A stretch of 13,496 bases of DNA, from assembly GCA_036495025.1 (NCBI GenBank), contig DASXNO010000145.1, positions 1 through 13,496 on the forward strand. Direction: 5' to 3'. Source of the stretch: JAOPZY01 sp036495025 (lineage in GTDB: Bacteria; Actinomycetota; CADDZG01; JAHWKV01; JAOPZY01). The position numbers were made by a program, and so were the translations under genes. A model generated the notes under the pieces. The model was not told where the DNA came from, made no database searches, and saw only the letters and a list, made by a program, of their open reading frames with translations. Positions 1-6,756 of the stretch are shown piece after piece (the first letter of the stretch is position 1; each line of letters begins with the position of its first letter).

Positions 1-336
1 CGTGGCGGTCTTCGGGTCACAGGTGAACGAGCCGAAGGTCATCAGCAGGAAGCCCTGGTGGTCGGCGGCAAGGAAGCACTGCCCGAGCTTTCCGGTCTGG
101 CAGTCCAGGCCGTCGAAGTCGGCCCCCTCCTGGTTGCCACCCGGCAGCGCCACCGCGGCGACCACCTTCCCGGTGCCCTTGTCGATCTGGAAGAACGCCT
201 GCTCGCACGGCGGCCCCGATCCGGGGTGGCAGTCGACCGGAGCGGCCGAGGCGTGCCGCGGCATCCAGGCTGCGGCGACGGCCGCAAGGCCAAGGCAGGC
301 CACGAGGAGGCGGGGCCATGCACCGGAAGTTCCCAT
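1..336 (-). CDS. Exported cysteine-containing protein, N-terminal part (C-terminus beyond window)
   Basis: The open frame runs from an ATG at 336 to the window edge without a stop, giving 112 residues of a longer protein. Residues 1-31 look like a signal peptide: an Arg at position 9, a Leu/Val/Ala-rich core at 10-23, and a likely cleavage after ASA (before APVDCHPG). The exported part has five cysteines in the visible portion (in DCHP, PPCEQ, LDCQ, GQCF and FTCDP), which suggests disulfides. The segments FFQIDKGTGKVVAAVALPGG and GFLLMTFGSF resemble beta-propeller or beta-sandwich strands, but no family is recognised. A GAAGGG-like stretch precedes the ATG. A LVAC lipobox-like string at residues 11-14 is too close to the N-terminus for a convincing lipoprotein signal. 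Its 5' flank (337-498) holds a candidate -10 box and palindromic repeat copy 1, so it is probably its own transcription unit, separate from the his operon. The reading frame and export are well supported; the function is unknown. Confidence 0.75.
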   Translation of the reverse strand, partial: MGTSGAWPRLLVACLGLAAVAAAWMPRHASAAPVDCHPGSGPPCEQAFFQIDKGTGKVVAAVALPGGNQEGADFDGLDCQTGKLGQCFLAADHQGFLLMTFGSFTCDPKTAT

Positions 337-363
337 AGCGCCCTTCCCCCGCCCCATTCGCAA

Positions 364-369
364 ATTGTA
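364..369 (-). promoter_or_regulatory. Candidate -10 box TACAAT for the exported protein gene
   Basis: On the minus strand TACAAT lies about 27 bases before the ATG at 336, in an AT-richer patch of an otherwise GC-rich spacer. No good -35 hexamer is visible at 16-18 bases upstream, so this is a weak call based on the -10 match and position only. Confidence 0.35.
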
Positions 370-432
370 CCGGCAAACGCGTCGTTCCGGAAGGCCGTGC
401 GACCATTGGTGCGATTCCCGGCCTTCGGGCCC

Positions 433-480
433 ACGTTCGGCGTCAATCGCGCGCATACGCGCGAAGGACTACTAACCTTG
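433..480. repeat. Palindromic intergenic repeat, copy 1 (downstream of the SDR gene)
   Basis: On the minus strand this reads CAAGGTTAGTAGTCCT, then the core TCGCGCGTATGCGCGCGA, then TTGACGCCGAACGT. The core arms (447-454 with 457-464) are nearly perfectly self-complementary and outer GTT/AAC bases also pair. It is one of three related elements in the window (others at 12498-12545 and 13343-13390). Relative to copy 3 it has three extra bases (TAG) in the GGTTAG-TCC arm. It starts about 23 bases after the SDR stop codon. No T-run follows the hairpin, so it is not a textbook intrinsic terminator; it could be a terminator of the U-less type or a REP-like element. Confidence 0.75.
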
Positions 481-498
481 CTGTCACCCCGGTTGCCC

Positions 499-1287
499 TC
501 AGGATTCGTTCAAGCGTCGGGCGATCTGGGTGACCACCCGCCGGGGCGCCAACCGCACGCCGAAGGCGAGGAGACGGTTGCGGGCGCCCGGGATCACCAC
601 CGGCCTGCCCGCCATGAGGGCGGCGTAGCCGGCCTCGGCGACGGTCCGGGCGTCCATGGTGGACCCCTTGAACAGCCGCGATTGCTCGGCTCCGGCCTGG
701 GAGGAGAAGCCCGTCTGCGTCGCGCCCGGACAGAGGGCGGTCACCGTGACGCCGGTCCCGGCCACCTCGTTGGCCAGCGCCTCACTCAGCGAGAGCAGGT
801 ACGCCTTCGTGGCGTAGTACACGGCCATCAGGGGGCCGGGCTGCAACGCGGCGGTCGAGGCGACGTTCAGGATCCGGCCGCTTCCCCGCTCGAGCATCGA
901 CGGCAGCAACAGCCGCATGAGCAGCGTCGGCGACTCGACGTTGAGCCGCAGCATCTCGATACAGCGCTCGACGTCGATCTCGGCGAACCTGCCGAGCAGC
1001 CCGAAGCCGGCGTTGTTGACGAGGACGTCGACCACCAGGCCCTCCGCGGCGAGCAGCTCGTGGATCTCCGCCGCGGCCTCGGAGCGGGCAAGGTCCTTGG
1101 CGATCACCCGGACGCGGACCCCGTGGTCCAGTTCCAGGCGCTCCGCCAGTGCCGCCAGCTTGTCAGCGCGCCGGGCCACCAGGACGAGGTCGTGGCCGTG
1201 CCGGGCAAGGATGACGGCCAGCTCGTAGCCGATCCCGCCCGAGGCACCGGTGACGAGGGCGAGCTTGCGGGGCTGGTCGGCGCTCAC
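499..1287 (-). CDS. Short-chain dehydrogenase/reductase (SDR), last gene of the his operon
   Basis: This is a 262-residue classical SDR with a single Rossmann domain. The cofactor motif TGASGGIG is at residues 13-20, NNAG at 91-94, and the catalytic tetrad is Asn116, Ser144, Tyr157 and Lys161 (YYATK). CPGAT at 186-190 is the usual post-active-site segment. Arg39-Arg40 at the end of the second strand favour NADP(H) over NAD(H); this is inference from family rules. No transmembrane segment or signal peptide is visible, so it should be cytosolic. The start is GTG, one base after the hisF stop (TGA-C-GTG), so translation is very probably coupled and the gene is the promoter-distal member of the histidine operon. 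The substrate cannot be read from sequence; no SDR is part of the known histidine pathway. Palindromic repeat copy 1 lies just beyond its stop. Confidence 0.93.
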   Translation of the reverse strand: MSADQPRKLALVTGASGGIGYELAVILARHGHDLVLVARRADKLAALAERLELDHGVRVRVIAKDLARSEAAAEIHELLAAEGLVVDVLVNNAGFGLLGRFAEIDVERCIEMLRLNVESPTLLMRLLLPSMLERGSGRILNVASTAALQPGPLMAVYYATKAYLLSLSEALANEVAGTGVTVTALCPGATQTGFSSQAGAEQSRLFKGSTMDARTVAEAGYAALMAGRPVVIPGARNRLLAFGVRLAPRRVVTQIARRLNES

Positions 1288-1288
1288 G

Positions 1289-2050
1289 TCAGCGCCGGAC
1301 CGGGATGCCGGCCTCGGCCATGTGCTCCTTCACCTCGGCCACACGGAGCTCGCCAAAGTGCAACAGCGATGCCGCGAGGACGGCGTCGGCGCCGCCTTCG
1401 GAGATCGCCGCCGAGAAGTGGTCCAGGTTGCCCGCCCCGCCCGAGGCGACGAGGGGCACGGTGATGACCGCGTTCACCGCCCGCAGCAGGTCGATGTCGT
1501 AGCCATCCCTGGTGCCGTCGCGGTCCATCGAGGTGAGCAGGATCTCACCGGCTCCAAGCGCCTCGGCCCTCGCCGCCCACTCGACGGCGTCGATGCCGGT
1601 CGGCCGGCGGCCGCCGTGGGTAAAGACTTCCCACCCCTCGCCGCCGGGACGGCGGCGGGCGTCGACCGCGCAGACCATGCACTGGGCACCGAACTCCTCG
1701 GCCCCTTCGGTCAGGAGCTCGGGGCGCTGCACCGCGGCGGTGTTGATCGATACCTTGTCGGCCCCGGCCCGCAGCAGGCGGCGCACGTCGTCGATCCCGC
1801 GCGCCCCCCCGCCGACCGTGAGCGGGATGAAGACGCTCTCGGCGGTTGCCCGGGCCACCTCGAGCATCGTCTCGCGGCCCTCGTGCGACGCACCGATGTC
1901 GAGGAACACCACCTCGTCGGCCCCCTCCCGGTCGTAGAACGCGGCGAGCTCGACGGGATCCCCGGCGTCGATGAGGTCAACGAACTGCACACCCTTGACG
2001 ACCCGTCCGGCGTGGACGTCGAGGCACGGGATCACCCGCTTGGCCAGCAC
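1289..2050 (-). CDS. hisF: Imidazole glycerol phosphate synthase cyclase subunit HisF
   Basis: HisF is the cyclase half of IGP synthase. It uses ammonia delivered by HisH to convert PRFAR into imidazole glycerol phosphate and AICAR. The product is 253 residues, the usual family length, and is a (beta/alpha)8 barrel. It opens with the signature LAKRVIPCLDV, and the catalytic aspartates are Asp11 and Asp130 (CAVDARR). Phosphate-binding loops are TVGGGARG near 78-85, TSMDRDGT at 173-180 and ASGGAG at 202-207. The start is GTG, five bases after the hisA stop, and there is no strong Shine-Dalgarno sequence, consistent with coupling inside the operon. The partner gene hisH is two genes upstream. 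In many actinobacteria hisI follows hisF; here an SDR gene takes that position. Confidence 0.98.
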   Translation of the reverse strand: MLAKRVIPCLDVHAGRVVKGVQFVDLIDAGDPVELAAFYDREGADEVVFLDIGASHEGRETMLEVARATAESVFIPLTVGGGARGIDDVRRLLRAGADKVSINTAAVQRPELLTEGAEEFGAQCMVCAVDARRRPGGEGWEVFTHGGRRPTGIDAVEWAARAEALGAGEILLTSMDRDGTRDGYDIDLLRAVNAVITVPLVASGGAGNLDHFSAAISEGGADAVLAASLLHFGELRVAEVKEHMAEAGIPVRR

Positions 2051-2055
2051 GAGCG

Positions 2056-2811
2056 TCAGGTCGCCACCGCGGCGCCCGCCACAGCGGCCAGCGCTTCCTC
2101 CAGGGCGAGGGCCCCCGAGTACAGCGCCTTGCCGACGATGACGCCCTCGAGGCGGGGGTCCCGGAGGGACAGCAGCGCCTCGACGTCGGCGAGCCCGGCC
2201 ACGCCGCCGGAGGCGATGAGGCCCATGCCCGAGGCGGCCAGCACCTCGCGGATCGCCGGGAGGTTGGGCCCCTCGAGCGTCCCGTCCCGGCCGATGTCGG
2301 TGAACAGGATCCGGGCGACCCCGGCCCCGGACAGGCGGGCCAGGACCTCGGCGGTCGTGTGGGACGACGACGCCTGCCAGCCCGCCACCTGGACCATCCC
2401 GTTGCGGGCGTCGACCGCCGCCACGAGGCCCCGGCCGAAGCGGCCCACCGCCTCCGAGAGGAACGCCTCGTCGAGCGCCCGGGTGCCCACGACCACCCGG
2501 GCGGCCCCGGCGTCGAGCCAGGCTTCGATAGCGGCGAGCGACCGGATACCGCCGGCGACCTGGACGGGCACGTCGACCGCCTCGATGATCGCCCGCATCA
2601 CTGCGGCGTTTGCGGGCTCACCGCCGATCGCCCCCTCGAGGTCGACGACGTGCAGCCACGTCGCCCCCCGCTCCTGCCAGCCGGCGGCGGTGGCAACGGG
2701 GTCCTCGCTGTAGACGGTGGCCGCCTCCGGGTCGCCCCGCAGGAGCCGGACGACGCGCCCACCGACCAGGTCGATGGCGACGAAGATGTCGAACACCCGG
2801 TCCTCAGCCAC
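2056..2811 (-). CDS. hisA: ProFAR isomerase HisA
   Basis: HisA performs the Amadori-type isomerisation of ProFAR to PRFAR, the substrate of HisF/HisH. The frame encodes 251 residues as a (beta/alpha)8 barrel. The catalytic aspartates are Asp14 (FVAIDL) and Asp134 (AAVDAR); phosphate-binding loops are AGGIRS (86-91), VVGT (107-110), TDIGRDGT (171-178) and ASGGV (200-204). The C-terminal VGKALY motif is present. In many actinobacteria this gene encodes bifunctional PriA, which also does the TrpF reaction and uses an Arg before the loop-5 Trp; here that loop reads QVAGWQ (141-146), so Ala143 replaces the Arg, suggesting a HisA-only enzyme (inference). The start is uncertain: GTG at 2811, or GTG at 2796, which has a GAGG five bases upstream and would give 246 residues. 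Confidence 0.96.
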   Translation of the reverse strand: MAEDRVFDIFVAIDLVGGRVVRLLRGDPEAATVYSEDPVATAAGWQERGATWLHVVDLEGAIGGEPANAAVMRAIIEAVDVPVQVAGGIRSLAAIEAWLDAGAARVVVGTRALDEAFLSEAVGRFGRGLVAAVDARNGMVQVAGWQASSSHTTAEVLARLSGAGVARILFTDIGRDGTLEGPNLPAIREVLAASGMGLIASGGVAGLADVEALLSLRDPRLEGVIVGKALYSGALALEEALAAVAGAAVAT

Positions 2812-2832
2812 CCTCGGCCACCCCCCGGGACC

Positions 2833-3432
2833 TCAGGCGGCGAAGGTCTGCAGGGCTGCGGTCAGCAGGGCAAGCCCGTCGACGCTGGACTTCTCGGGGT
2901 GGAACTGCACGCCGATGACGTTCCCCGCCAGGACCGCCGAGGCGAAGGTCTCGCCGTAGCTGGTCGTCGCTGCGGTGACGTCCGTGCCCGGGACGCACGC
3001 ATAGGAGTGCACGAAGTAGAAGTGGCGGCCCTCGAATCCCCGCAGGAAACCGGTCGTCTGCCCGAGGGTGTTCCATCCCATGTGCGGGACCTTCACGTCG
3101 CCCCGCAGGCGGACGACCTTGCCCGGGAGGATGCCGAGGCCGGCGGTGTCACCCTCCTCGGAGTGGTCGAGGAACATCTGCATGCCCATGCAGATGCCGA
3201 GCAGCGGCCTTCCCGCCTCGGCCCACTCCCGCACGAAGGCATCGAGGCCCCCCCGGCGCAGGTTGGCCATGCCGGCCGCGAAGTTGCCGACGCCCGGCAG
3301 CACGACGATGTCGCTCGCCGCGAGGGCGCCGCGGTCCTCGGAGACGAAGCTCTCCGCCCCGACCTTCTCCAGCGCCTTGGCGACGCTGGCGAGGTTGCCC
3401 ATCCGGTAGTCGACGATCCCCACGCGTTGCAC
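2833..3432 (-). CDS. hisH: Imidazole glycerol phosphate synthase glutaminase subunit HisH
   Basis: HisH hydrolyses glutamine and channels ammonia through the HisF barrel. The protein is 199 residues, a single class I glutamine amidotransferase domain of normal length. The catalytic triad is visible: Cys81 in LLGICMGMQ, His178 and Glu180 in GVQFHPEKS. The oxyanion segment LPGVGNF is at 45-51, and the HisF-contact region KVPHMGWN is at 114-121. The start is GTG, two bases after the hisB stop; GVQFHPEKS and the N-terminal RVGIVDYRMGNL fit the family exactly. A 21-base spacer separates its stop from hisA, the longest gap inside the hisD-to-SDR block. Confidence 0.98.
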   Translation of the reverse strand: MQRVGIVDYRMGNLASVAKALEKVGAESFVSEDRGALAASDIVVLPGVGNFAAGMANLRRGGLDAFVREWAEAGRPLLGICMGMQMFLDHSEEGDTAGLGILPGKVVRLRGDVKVPHMGWNTLGQTTGFLRGFEGRHFYFVHSYACVPGTDVTAATTSYGETFASAVLAGNVIGVQFHPEKSSVDGLALLTAALQTFAA

Positions 3433-3434
3433 GG

Positions 3435-4037
3435 CTACAGGACCCCCTTGGTCGAGGGCACCTCGTCGCCGGCCCTCGGGTCGACCTCGACCGCGATGCG
3501 CAGGGCCCTGGCCACCGCCTTGAAGACCCCCTCGACGATGTGGTGCGAGTTGCGCCCCGAGAGCAGCCGCACGTGCAGCGTGATGCCGCCCGAGCGGGTG
3601 AGCGCCATGAAGAACTCCTCGGTGAGGTCGGGGTCGTAGGTGCCGATCTGCTCGGTGGGCACCGGGGCGTCGAAGGCAAGGAACGGCCGGCCGGAGAGGT
3701 CGAGCGCCACGAGGACGAGCGCCTCCTCCATCGGCACGGCGGCCCAGCCGTAGCGGCGGATGCCTCGCTTGTCGCCGAGCGCCCGGGTGAGGGCCGTTCC
3801 GAGGGCGATCCCGACGTCCTCGACGGTGTGGTGCGAGTCGACGTGCAGGTCACCCTCGGCGTCGACGGTCAGGTCGATCAGCGAGTGCCGGCCGAGCTGC
3901 TCCAGCATGTGGTCGAAGAACCCGACGCCGGTGGCGACCTTCGCGACCCCTGTGCCGTCGAGATCGACGCGCACCCGGATGGCCGTCTCCCTCGTCGTGC
4001 GGTCGACCTCCCCGGTGCGGGCGGCAGGCGGGTTCAC
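3435..4037 (-). CDS. hisB: Imidazoleglycerol-phosphate dehydratase HisB (monofunctional)
   Basis: HisB removes water from imidazole glycerol phosphate to give imidazole acetol phosphate, using two Mn ions. The chosen start, GTG at 4037, overlaps the hisC stop by four bases (GTGA) and gives 200 residues, the standard size of the monofunctional enzyme. The open frame extends further upstream but only as a shadow of hisC. Metal-binding repeats are visible: FFDHMLEQ (40-47), DSHHTVED (67-74) and NSHHIVEGVFKA (163-174), with the internal duplication typical of the family. The C-terminus ends STKGVL. The N-terminal phosphatase domain found in enterobacterial HisB is absent, so histidinol-phosphate phosphatase must be encoded elsewhere. 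Confidence 0.97.
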   Translation of the reverse strand: MNPPAARTGEVDRTTRETAIRVRVDLDGTGVAKVATGVGFFDHMLEQLGRHSLIDLTVDAEGDLHVDSHHTVEDVGIALGTALTRALGDKRGIRRYGWAAVPMEEALVLVALDLSGRPFLAFDAPVPTEQIGTYDPDLTEEFFMALTRSGGITLHVRLLSGRNSHHIVEGVFKAVARALRIAVEVDPRAGDEVPSTKGVL

Positions 4038-5140
4038 GGGAGGTCGGGCACGGCCGCCGGTCGCAGCGAGTCCGAGAGCGCCTCGAGGAACTTCTCGTCC
4101 TGGTCGGCGGTCCCCACCGACACACGCAGGCAGCCGTCGCAGCCGGGCGTCGAGGAGAAGTCGCGCACCAGCACGCCCCGGTCGAGGAGCCGGCGCCACA
4201 CCTCGGGGGCCGGGAGCGACTCGCAGCGGAAGAGGACGAAGTTCGCCTGGCTCGGAAAGGCGGTGATCCCCTTTGTCGTGGACAGCTCGTTCCACAAACG
4301 GTCCCGTTCGTGGCGCATCGTCTCGACCGTGGCCGAGAGCTCGGCGGCGTGGTCCAGGGCGGTGAGGCCCGCAGCCTGGGTCAGGCTGGACAGGTGGTAG
4401 GGCAGCCGTACCTTCATCACCTCGTCGATGACCGATGGCTGCGCCACCATGTAGCCGATCCGGGCGCCGGCCATACGCCATGCCTTGGAGAAGGTCCGCA
4501 CCGACACCAGGTGCTCGTACTCCTCGACCAGGCGCCACAGCGATCCTCCGGAGAACTCCGTGTAGGCCTCGTCGAGGATCACGAGGCCGGGCGCCGCCTC
4601 GCAGATGGCCACGACCGTTTCCTCGGGGATCACGGTGCCGGTGGGGTTGTTCGGCGAGCAGAGGAAGACGATCTCGGGCTTGCTCAGGCGGATGGCCTCG
4701 ACCGAGGCGTCGGCGTCCATGGTGTAGTCGGGGTTGCGGCGGGCACGGATGAGGCGCGTGCCGCAGACCCGTGCGATGTGGGAGTGCATGGTGTAGGTGG
4801 GCTCGAACGTCATGACCTTGCGCTCCGAGCCGCCGAAGGCCTGCACGAGTTGCTGGATGACCTCGTTGGAGCCGTTGGCGGCCCACAGGCGCTCGGTCAG
4901 CGTGCCGACATGGCGAGCCAGGCCCTCCCGCAGGGCGGGGAAGTCGCGGTCCGGGTAGCGGTTGATCCCGAGCTTGGCCACCCGCCCCGCCAGGTCCTCC
5001 ATGAACGCCGGCGGCGGCGGGTAGGGGCTTTCGTTGGTGTTGAGCCGGACCGCGACGTCGAGCTGCGGCGCGCCGTAGGCGTGCAGGTCCGCCAGGTCGG
5101 GCCGGGACGTCAGCCGCTCCCGCAGCTCGAAGTCACTCAC
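4034..5140 (-). CDS. hisC: Histidinol-phosphate aminotransferase HisC
   Basis: HisC is a PLP enzyme that transfers an amino group from glutamate to imidazole acetol phosphate, giving histidinol phosphate. It has 368 residues and fold type I aminotransferase organisation. LNTNESPYPPP (33-43) closes over the substrate, CSPNNPTG is at 161-168, ILDEAY (188-193) contains the PLP-contacting Asp190 and Tyr193, and the Schiff-base lysine is Lys219 in RTFSKAWRMAGARIGY, with Arg227 binding the cofactor phosphate. A late LRVSVGT supplies the carboxylate-binding Arg. The start is GTG, overlapping the hisD stop as GTGA, and its own stop overlaps the hisB start in the same way, so the two junctions are identical. 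HisC and aromatic aminotransferases are close; the operon position makes HisC the clear choice. Confidence 0.97.
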   Translation of the reverse strand: MSDFELRERLTSRPDLADLHAYGAPQLDVAVRLNTNESPYPPPPAFMEDLAGRVAKLGINRYPDRDFPALREGLARHVGTLTERLWAANGSNEVIQQLVQAFGGSERKVMTFEPTYTMHSHIARVCGTRLIRARRNPDYTMDADASVEAIRLSKPEIVFLCSPNNPTGTVIPEETVVAICEAAPGLVILDEAYTEFSGGSLWRLVEEYEHLVSVRTFSKAWRMAGARIGYMVAQPSVIDEVMKVRLPYHLSSLTQAAGLTALDHAAELSATVETMRHERDRLWNELSTTKGITAFPSQANFVLFRCESLPAPEVWRRLLDRGVLVRDFSSTPGCDGCLRVSVGTADQDEKFLEALSDSLRPAAVPDLP

Positions 5141-6411
5141 TTAAAACGCACCTCCACCGCCCGGGCGTGGTTCGGCAGCCCTTCGGCCTCGGCGAAGGCA
5201 GCGACGTGGCGGCGGGCCGCCTGGAGCGAGTCCCGGGTCCCGGCGATGACCGCGCTGGCCCGCTGGAAGTGCGACGTGCGGAGCCCCGAGGCGAAGCGGG
5301 CGGAGGCCGCGGTCGGCAGGACGTGGTTGCTCCCGGCCAGGTAGTCGCCGAGCGATACCGGTGACCACGGGCCGACGAAGATGGCGCCCGCGTTGCGCAG
5401 GTGCTCGGCCGTGTCCGCTGCGCCCTCGAACAGCAGCTCGATGTGCTCGGGGGCGAAACGCTCGGCTGCCTCGATGCCCTGCTCCCGGCCGGCGACGAGC
5501 ACGGCGCTGCAGCCGGCCTCGAGGATCGAGCGCAGTTCCGGCCCGGCGGCGATGGCGTCGAGGGTGCGCTCGAGCGCCGCCTCGACGGCCGGGGCAAGGG
5601 TCTCGTCCCAGGTGATGAGGGGGAACGATCCGTTCGGTCCGTGCTCTGCCTGGGCGATCAGGTCGGCGGCGACGATGGCGGGGTCGACCCCCTCGCCGGC
5701 CACGATGGCGATCTCGCTCGGGCCTGCGACATTGTCGATCTGCACCACGCCAGCGACCTCGCGCTTGGCGAGCGCCACGTAGATGTTGCCGGGTCCGACG
5801 ATCACCTCGACGCGGGGGATCGACGCCGTGCCGTAGGCGAGGGCGGCGACCGCCTGCGCCCCGCCGACCCGGTAGACCTCGGTCACGCCGGCGACGTGGG
5901 CCGCGGCGAGCGTGGGGGCCGGTACGGACCCGTCGGCGGCCGGTGGCGTGCAGAGCGCGACCTCGGCCACGCCTGCCACCGAGGCAGGGACCGCGCACAT
6001 GAGCACGGACGAGGGGTAGGCGGCACGGCCGCCCGGGACGTAGATACCCGCACGGCCGAGCGGCTGGACGGTCTCGCCGACGGTGGCCCCTCCGATCGTG
6101 GCCTTCCAGGGGGCGATGCGCTGGTGCTCGGCGAAGACCCGGATGCGGGCCGCTGCCTCGTGCAGGGCGTCGAGCAACTCCTGGGGCGCCGCGGCGGCAG
6201 CCTCCTTGATGTCCTGCTCGGGCACGCGCACGGCGTCCAGGCGGGCGCCGTCGAAGCGCTCGGTCAGCTCCCTGAGGGCTGCGTCGCCCCTCCGGCGGAC
6301 ATCGGCGATCACGCCACGGACCGTGTCCAGCGTGGCGCTTCCCGCCTCGTCGCCGGTGACCGGGCGGGGGATGGGGGTGTGCGGATCGGTACGGAGATCG
6401 ATGGTACGCAT
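5137..6411 (-). CDS. hisD: Histidinol dehydrogenase HisD
   Basis: HisD catalyses the last two steps, oxidising histidinol to histidine with two NAD molecules through an aldehyde intermediate. The 424-residue protein is of normal length. Zinc ligands by family alignment are Gln254 and His257 (LIAQAEHGPN), Asp356 (SLGDYLAG) and His415 (LPNHARA). The catalytic pair Glu322-His323 lies in FAPEHIELLF, and His362 is in SNHVLPT. The NAD region YVPGGRAAYPSSVLM (124-138) is intact. It is the first his gene and the only one in the cluster with an ATG start. It lies 29 bases after the zinc-ribbon gene, so it may be co-transcribed with it or use the weak -10-like TAGACT in the gap. Confidence 0.98.
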   Translation of the reverse strand: MRTIDLRTDPHTPIPRPVTGDEAGSATLDTVRGVIADVRRRGDAALRELTERFDGARLDAVRVPEQDIKEAAAAAPQELLDALHEAAARIRVFAEHQRIAPWKATIGGATVGETVQPLGRAGIYVPGGRAAYPSSVLMCAVPASVAGVAEVALCTPPAADGSVPAPTLAAAHVAGVTEVYRVGGAQAVAALAYGTASIPRVEVIVGPGNIYVALAKREVAGVVQIDNVAGPSEIAIVAGEGVDPAIVAADLIAQAEHGPNGSFPLITWDETLAPAVEAALERTLDAIAAGPELRSILEAGCSAVLVAGREQGIEAAERFAPEHIELLFEGAADTAEHLRNAGAIFVGPWSPVSLGDYLAGSNHVLPTAASARFASGLRTSHFQRASAVIAGTRDSLQAARRHVAAFAEAEGLPNHARAVEVRFK

Positions 6412-6420
6412 CGTGGTTGA

Positions 6421-6426
6421 AGTCTA
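6421..6426 (-). promoter_or_regulatory. Weak candidate -10 box TAGACT before hisD
   Basis: On the minus strand TAGACT is followed by nine bases and then the hisD ATG. That spacing would start the mRNA within a few bases of the start codon. No -35 match is visible, and read-through from the zinc-ribbon gene would also supply hisD, so this is tentative. Confidence 0.3.
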
Positions 6427-6440
6427 CCGGAGGATCCCGG

Positions 6441-6686
6441 TCACTCCGAGGCCGGGCCCTCCGCCTCGATCTCGCCACACGCCCGGCAGACGACCGACCC
6501 GAGCATCACCGAGAGCCGGGTGCTCCCGCAGGCCGGGCAGTGGTCGGAGCGATCCCGCCAGAGCGGATCGGCCGCCTGGCAGTCCGGGCAGAGCAGCACC
6601 TGGGCGCCGCCCGTGACCAGCCTCGCCCACGGCGAGGCACCCTTGGCGGGGTCCGTCTGGCGCTTGCCGCACTGTACGCAGGGCAC
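6441..6686 (-). CDS. Small zinc-ribbon protein of unknown function
   Basis: The 81-residue product contains four CxxC knuckles: CVQC (Cys3, Cys6), CPDC (Cys33, Cys36), CPAC (Cys50, Cys53) and CRAC (Cys67, Cys70). These would form two four-cysteine zinc ribbons, pairing knuckle 1 with 2 and knuckle 3 with 4. There is no signal peptide or membrane segment, so it should be cytosolic. The tail is acidic (EIEAEGPASE). The start is GTG at 6686, with TAGGCT six bases upstream and no clear ribosome-binding site, consistent with leaderless translation. Such ribbons occur in nucleic-acid-binding proteins and as protein-protein adaptors; nothing here decides between these. It sits between a lipoprotein gene and hisD on the same strand, and the triple 11-bp repeat lies just upstream. 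The coding call is firm because of the cysteine spacing. Confidence 0.8.
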   Translation of the reverse strand: MPCVQCGKRQTDPAKGASPWARLVTGGAQVLLCPDCQAADPLWRDRSDHCPACGSTRLSVMLGSVVCRACGEIEAEGPASE

Positions 6687-6692
6687 GCGTCC

Positions 6693-6698
6693 AGCCTA
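6693..6698 (-). promoter_or_regulatory. Candidate -10 box TAGGCT, leaderless start of the zinc-ribbon gene
   Basis: TAGGCT on the minus strand ends six bases before the GTG start, the spacing expected if transcription begins at the start codon. The -35 region is not recognisable, but three 11-bp direct repeats lie about 26 bases further upstream and could bind an activator. Confidence 0.4.
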
Positions 6699-6723
6699 GG
6701 GGAAATGCGACGGCGGCGGTCCT

Positions 6724-6756
6724 GACGCGGTTAGGACGCGGTTACGACGCGGTTAC
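6724..6756. repeat. Three tandem 11-bp repeats GACGCGGTTAS
   Basis: The units are GACGCGGTTAG (6724-6734), GACGCGGTTAC (6735-6745) and GACGCGGTTAC (6746-6756). On the minus strand each contains TAACCGCGTC. The first TAA (6755-6753) is the stop codon of the lipoprotein gene. Because 11 leaves a remainder of 2 modulo 3, the three TAA triplets fall in all three reading frames. The array also lies 38-70 bases upstream of the zinc-ribbon GTG, with helical-turn periodicity. It may be a stop cassette by chance, slippage-made duplication, or a regulator binding array. Confidence 0.85.

Noticed and set aside
433..480. Classical intrinsic terminator at repeat copy 1
   Set aside because: The stem is good but no T-run follows on either strand, and the primary sequence is shared with the other copies beyond what folding needs. 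Recorded as a repeat with possible terminator role.
58..1464. Plus-strand frame of 468 residues opposite the SDR and hisF genes
   Set aside because: It is antisense to two well-supported genes and crosses the intergenic repeat; no domain is visible.
3435..4886. A 483-residue HisB fusion
   Set aside because: The extra N-terminal 280 residues are the out-of-frame image of hisC; residues matching HisB begin only after the hisC stop.
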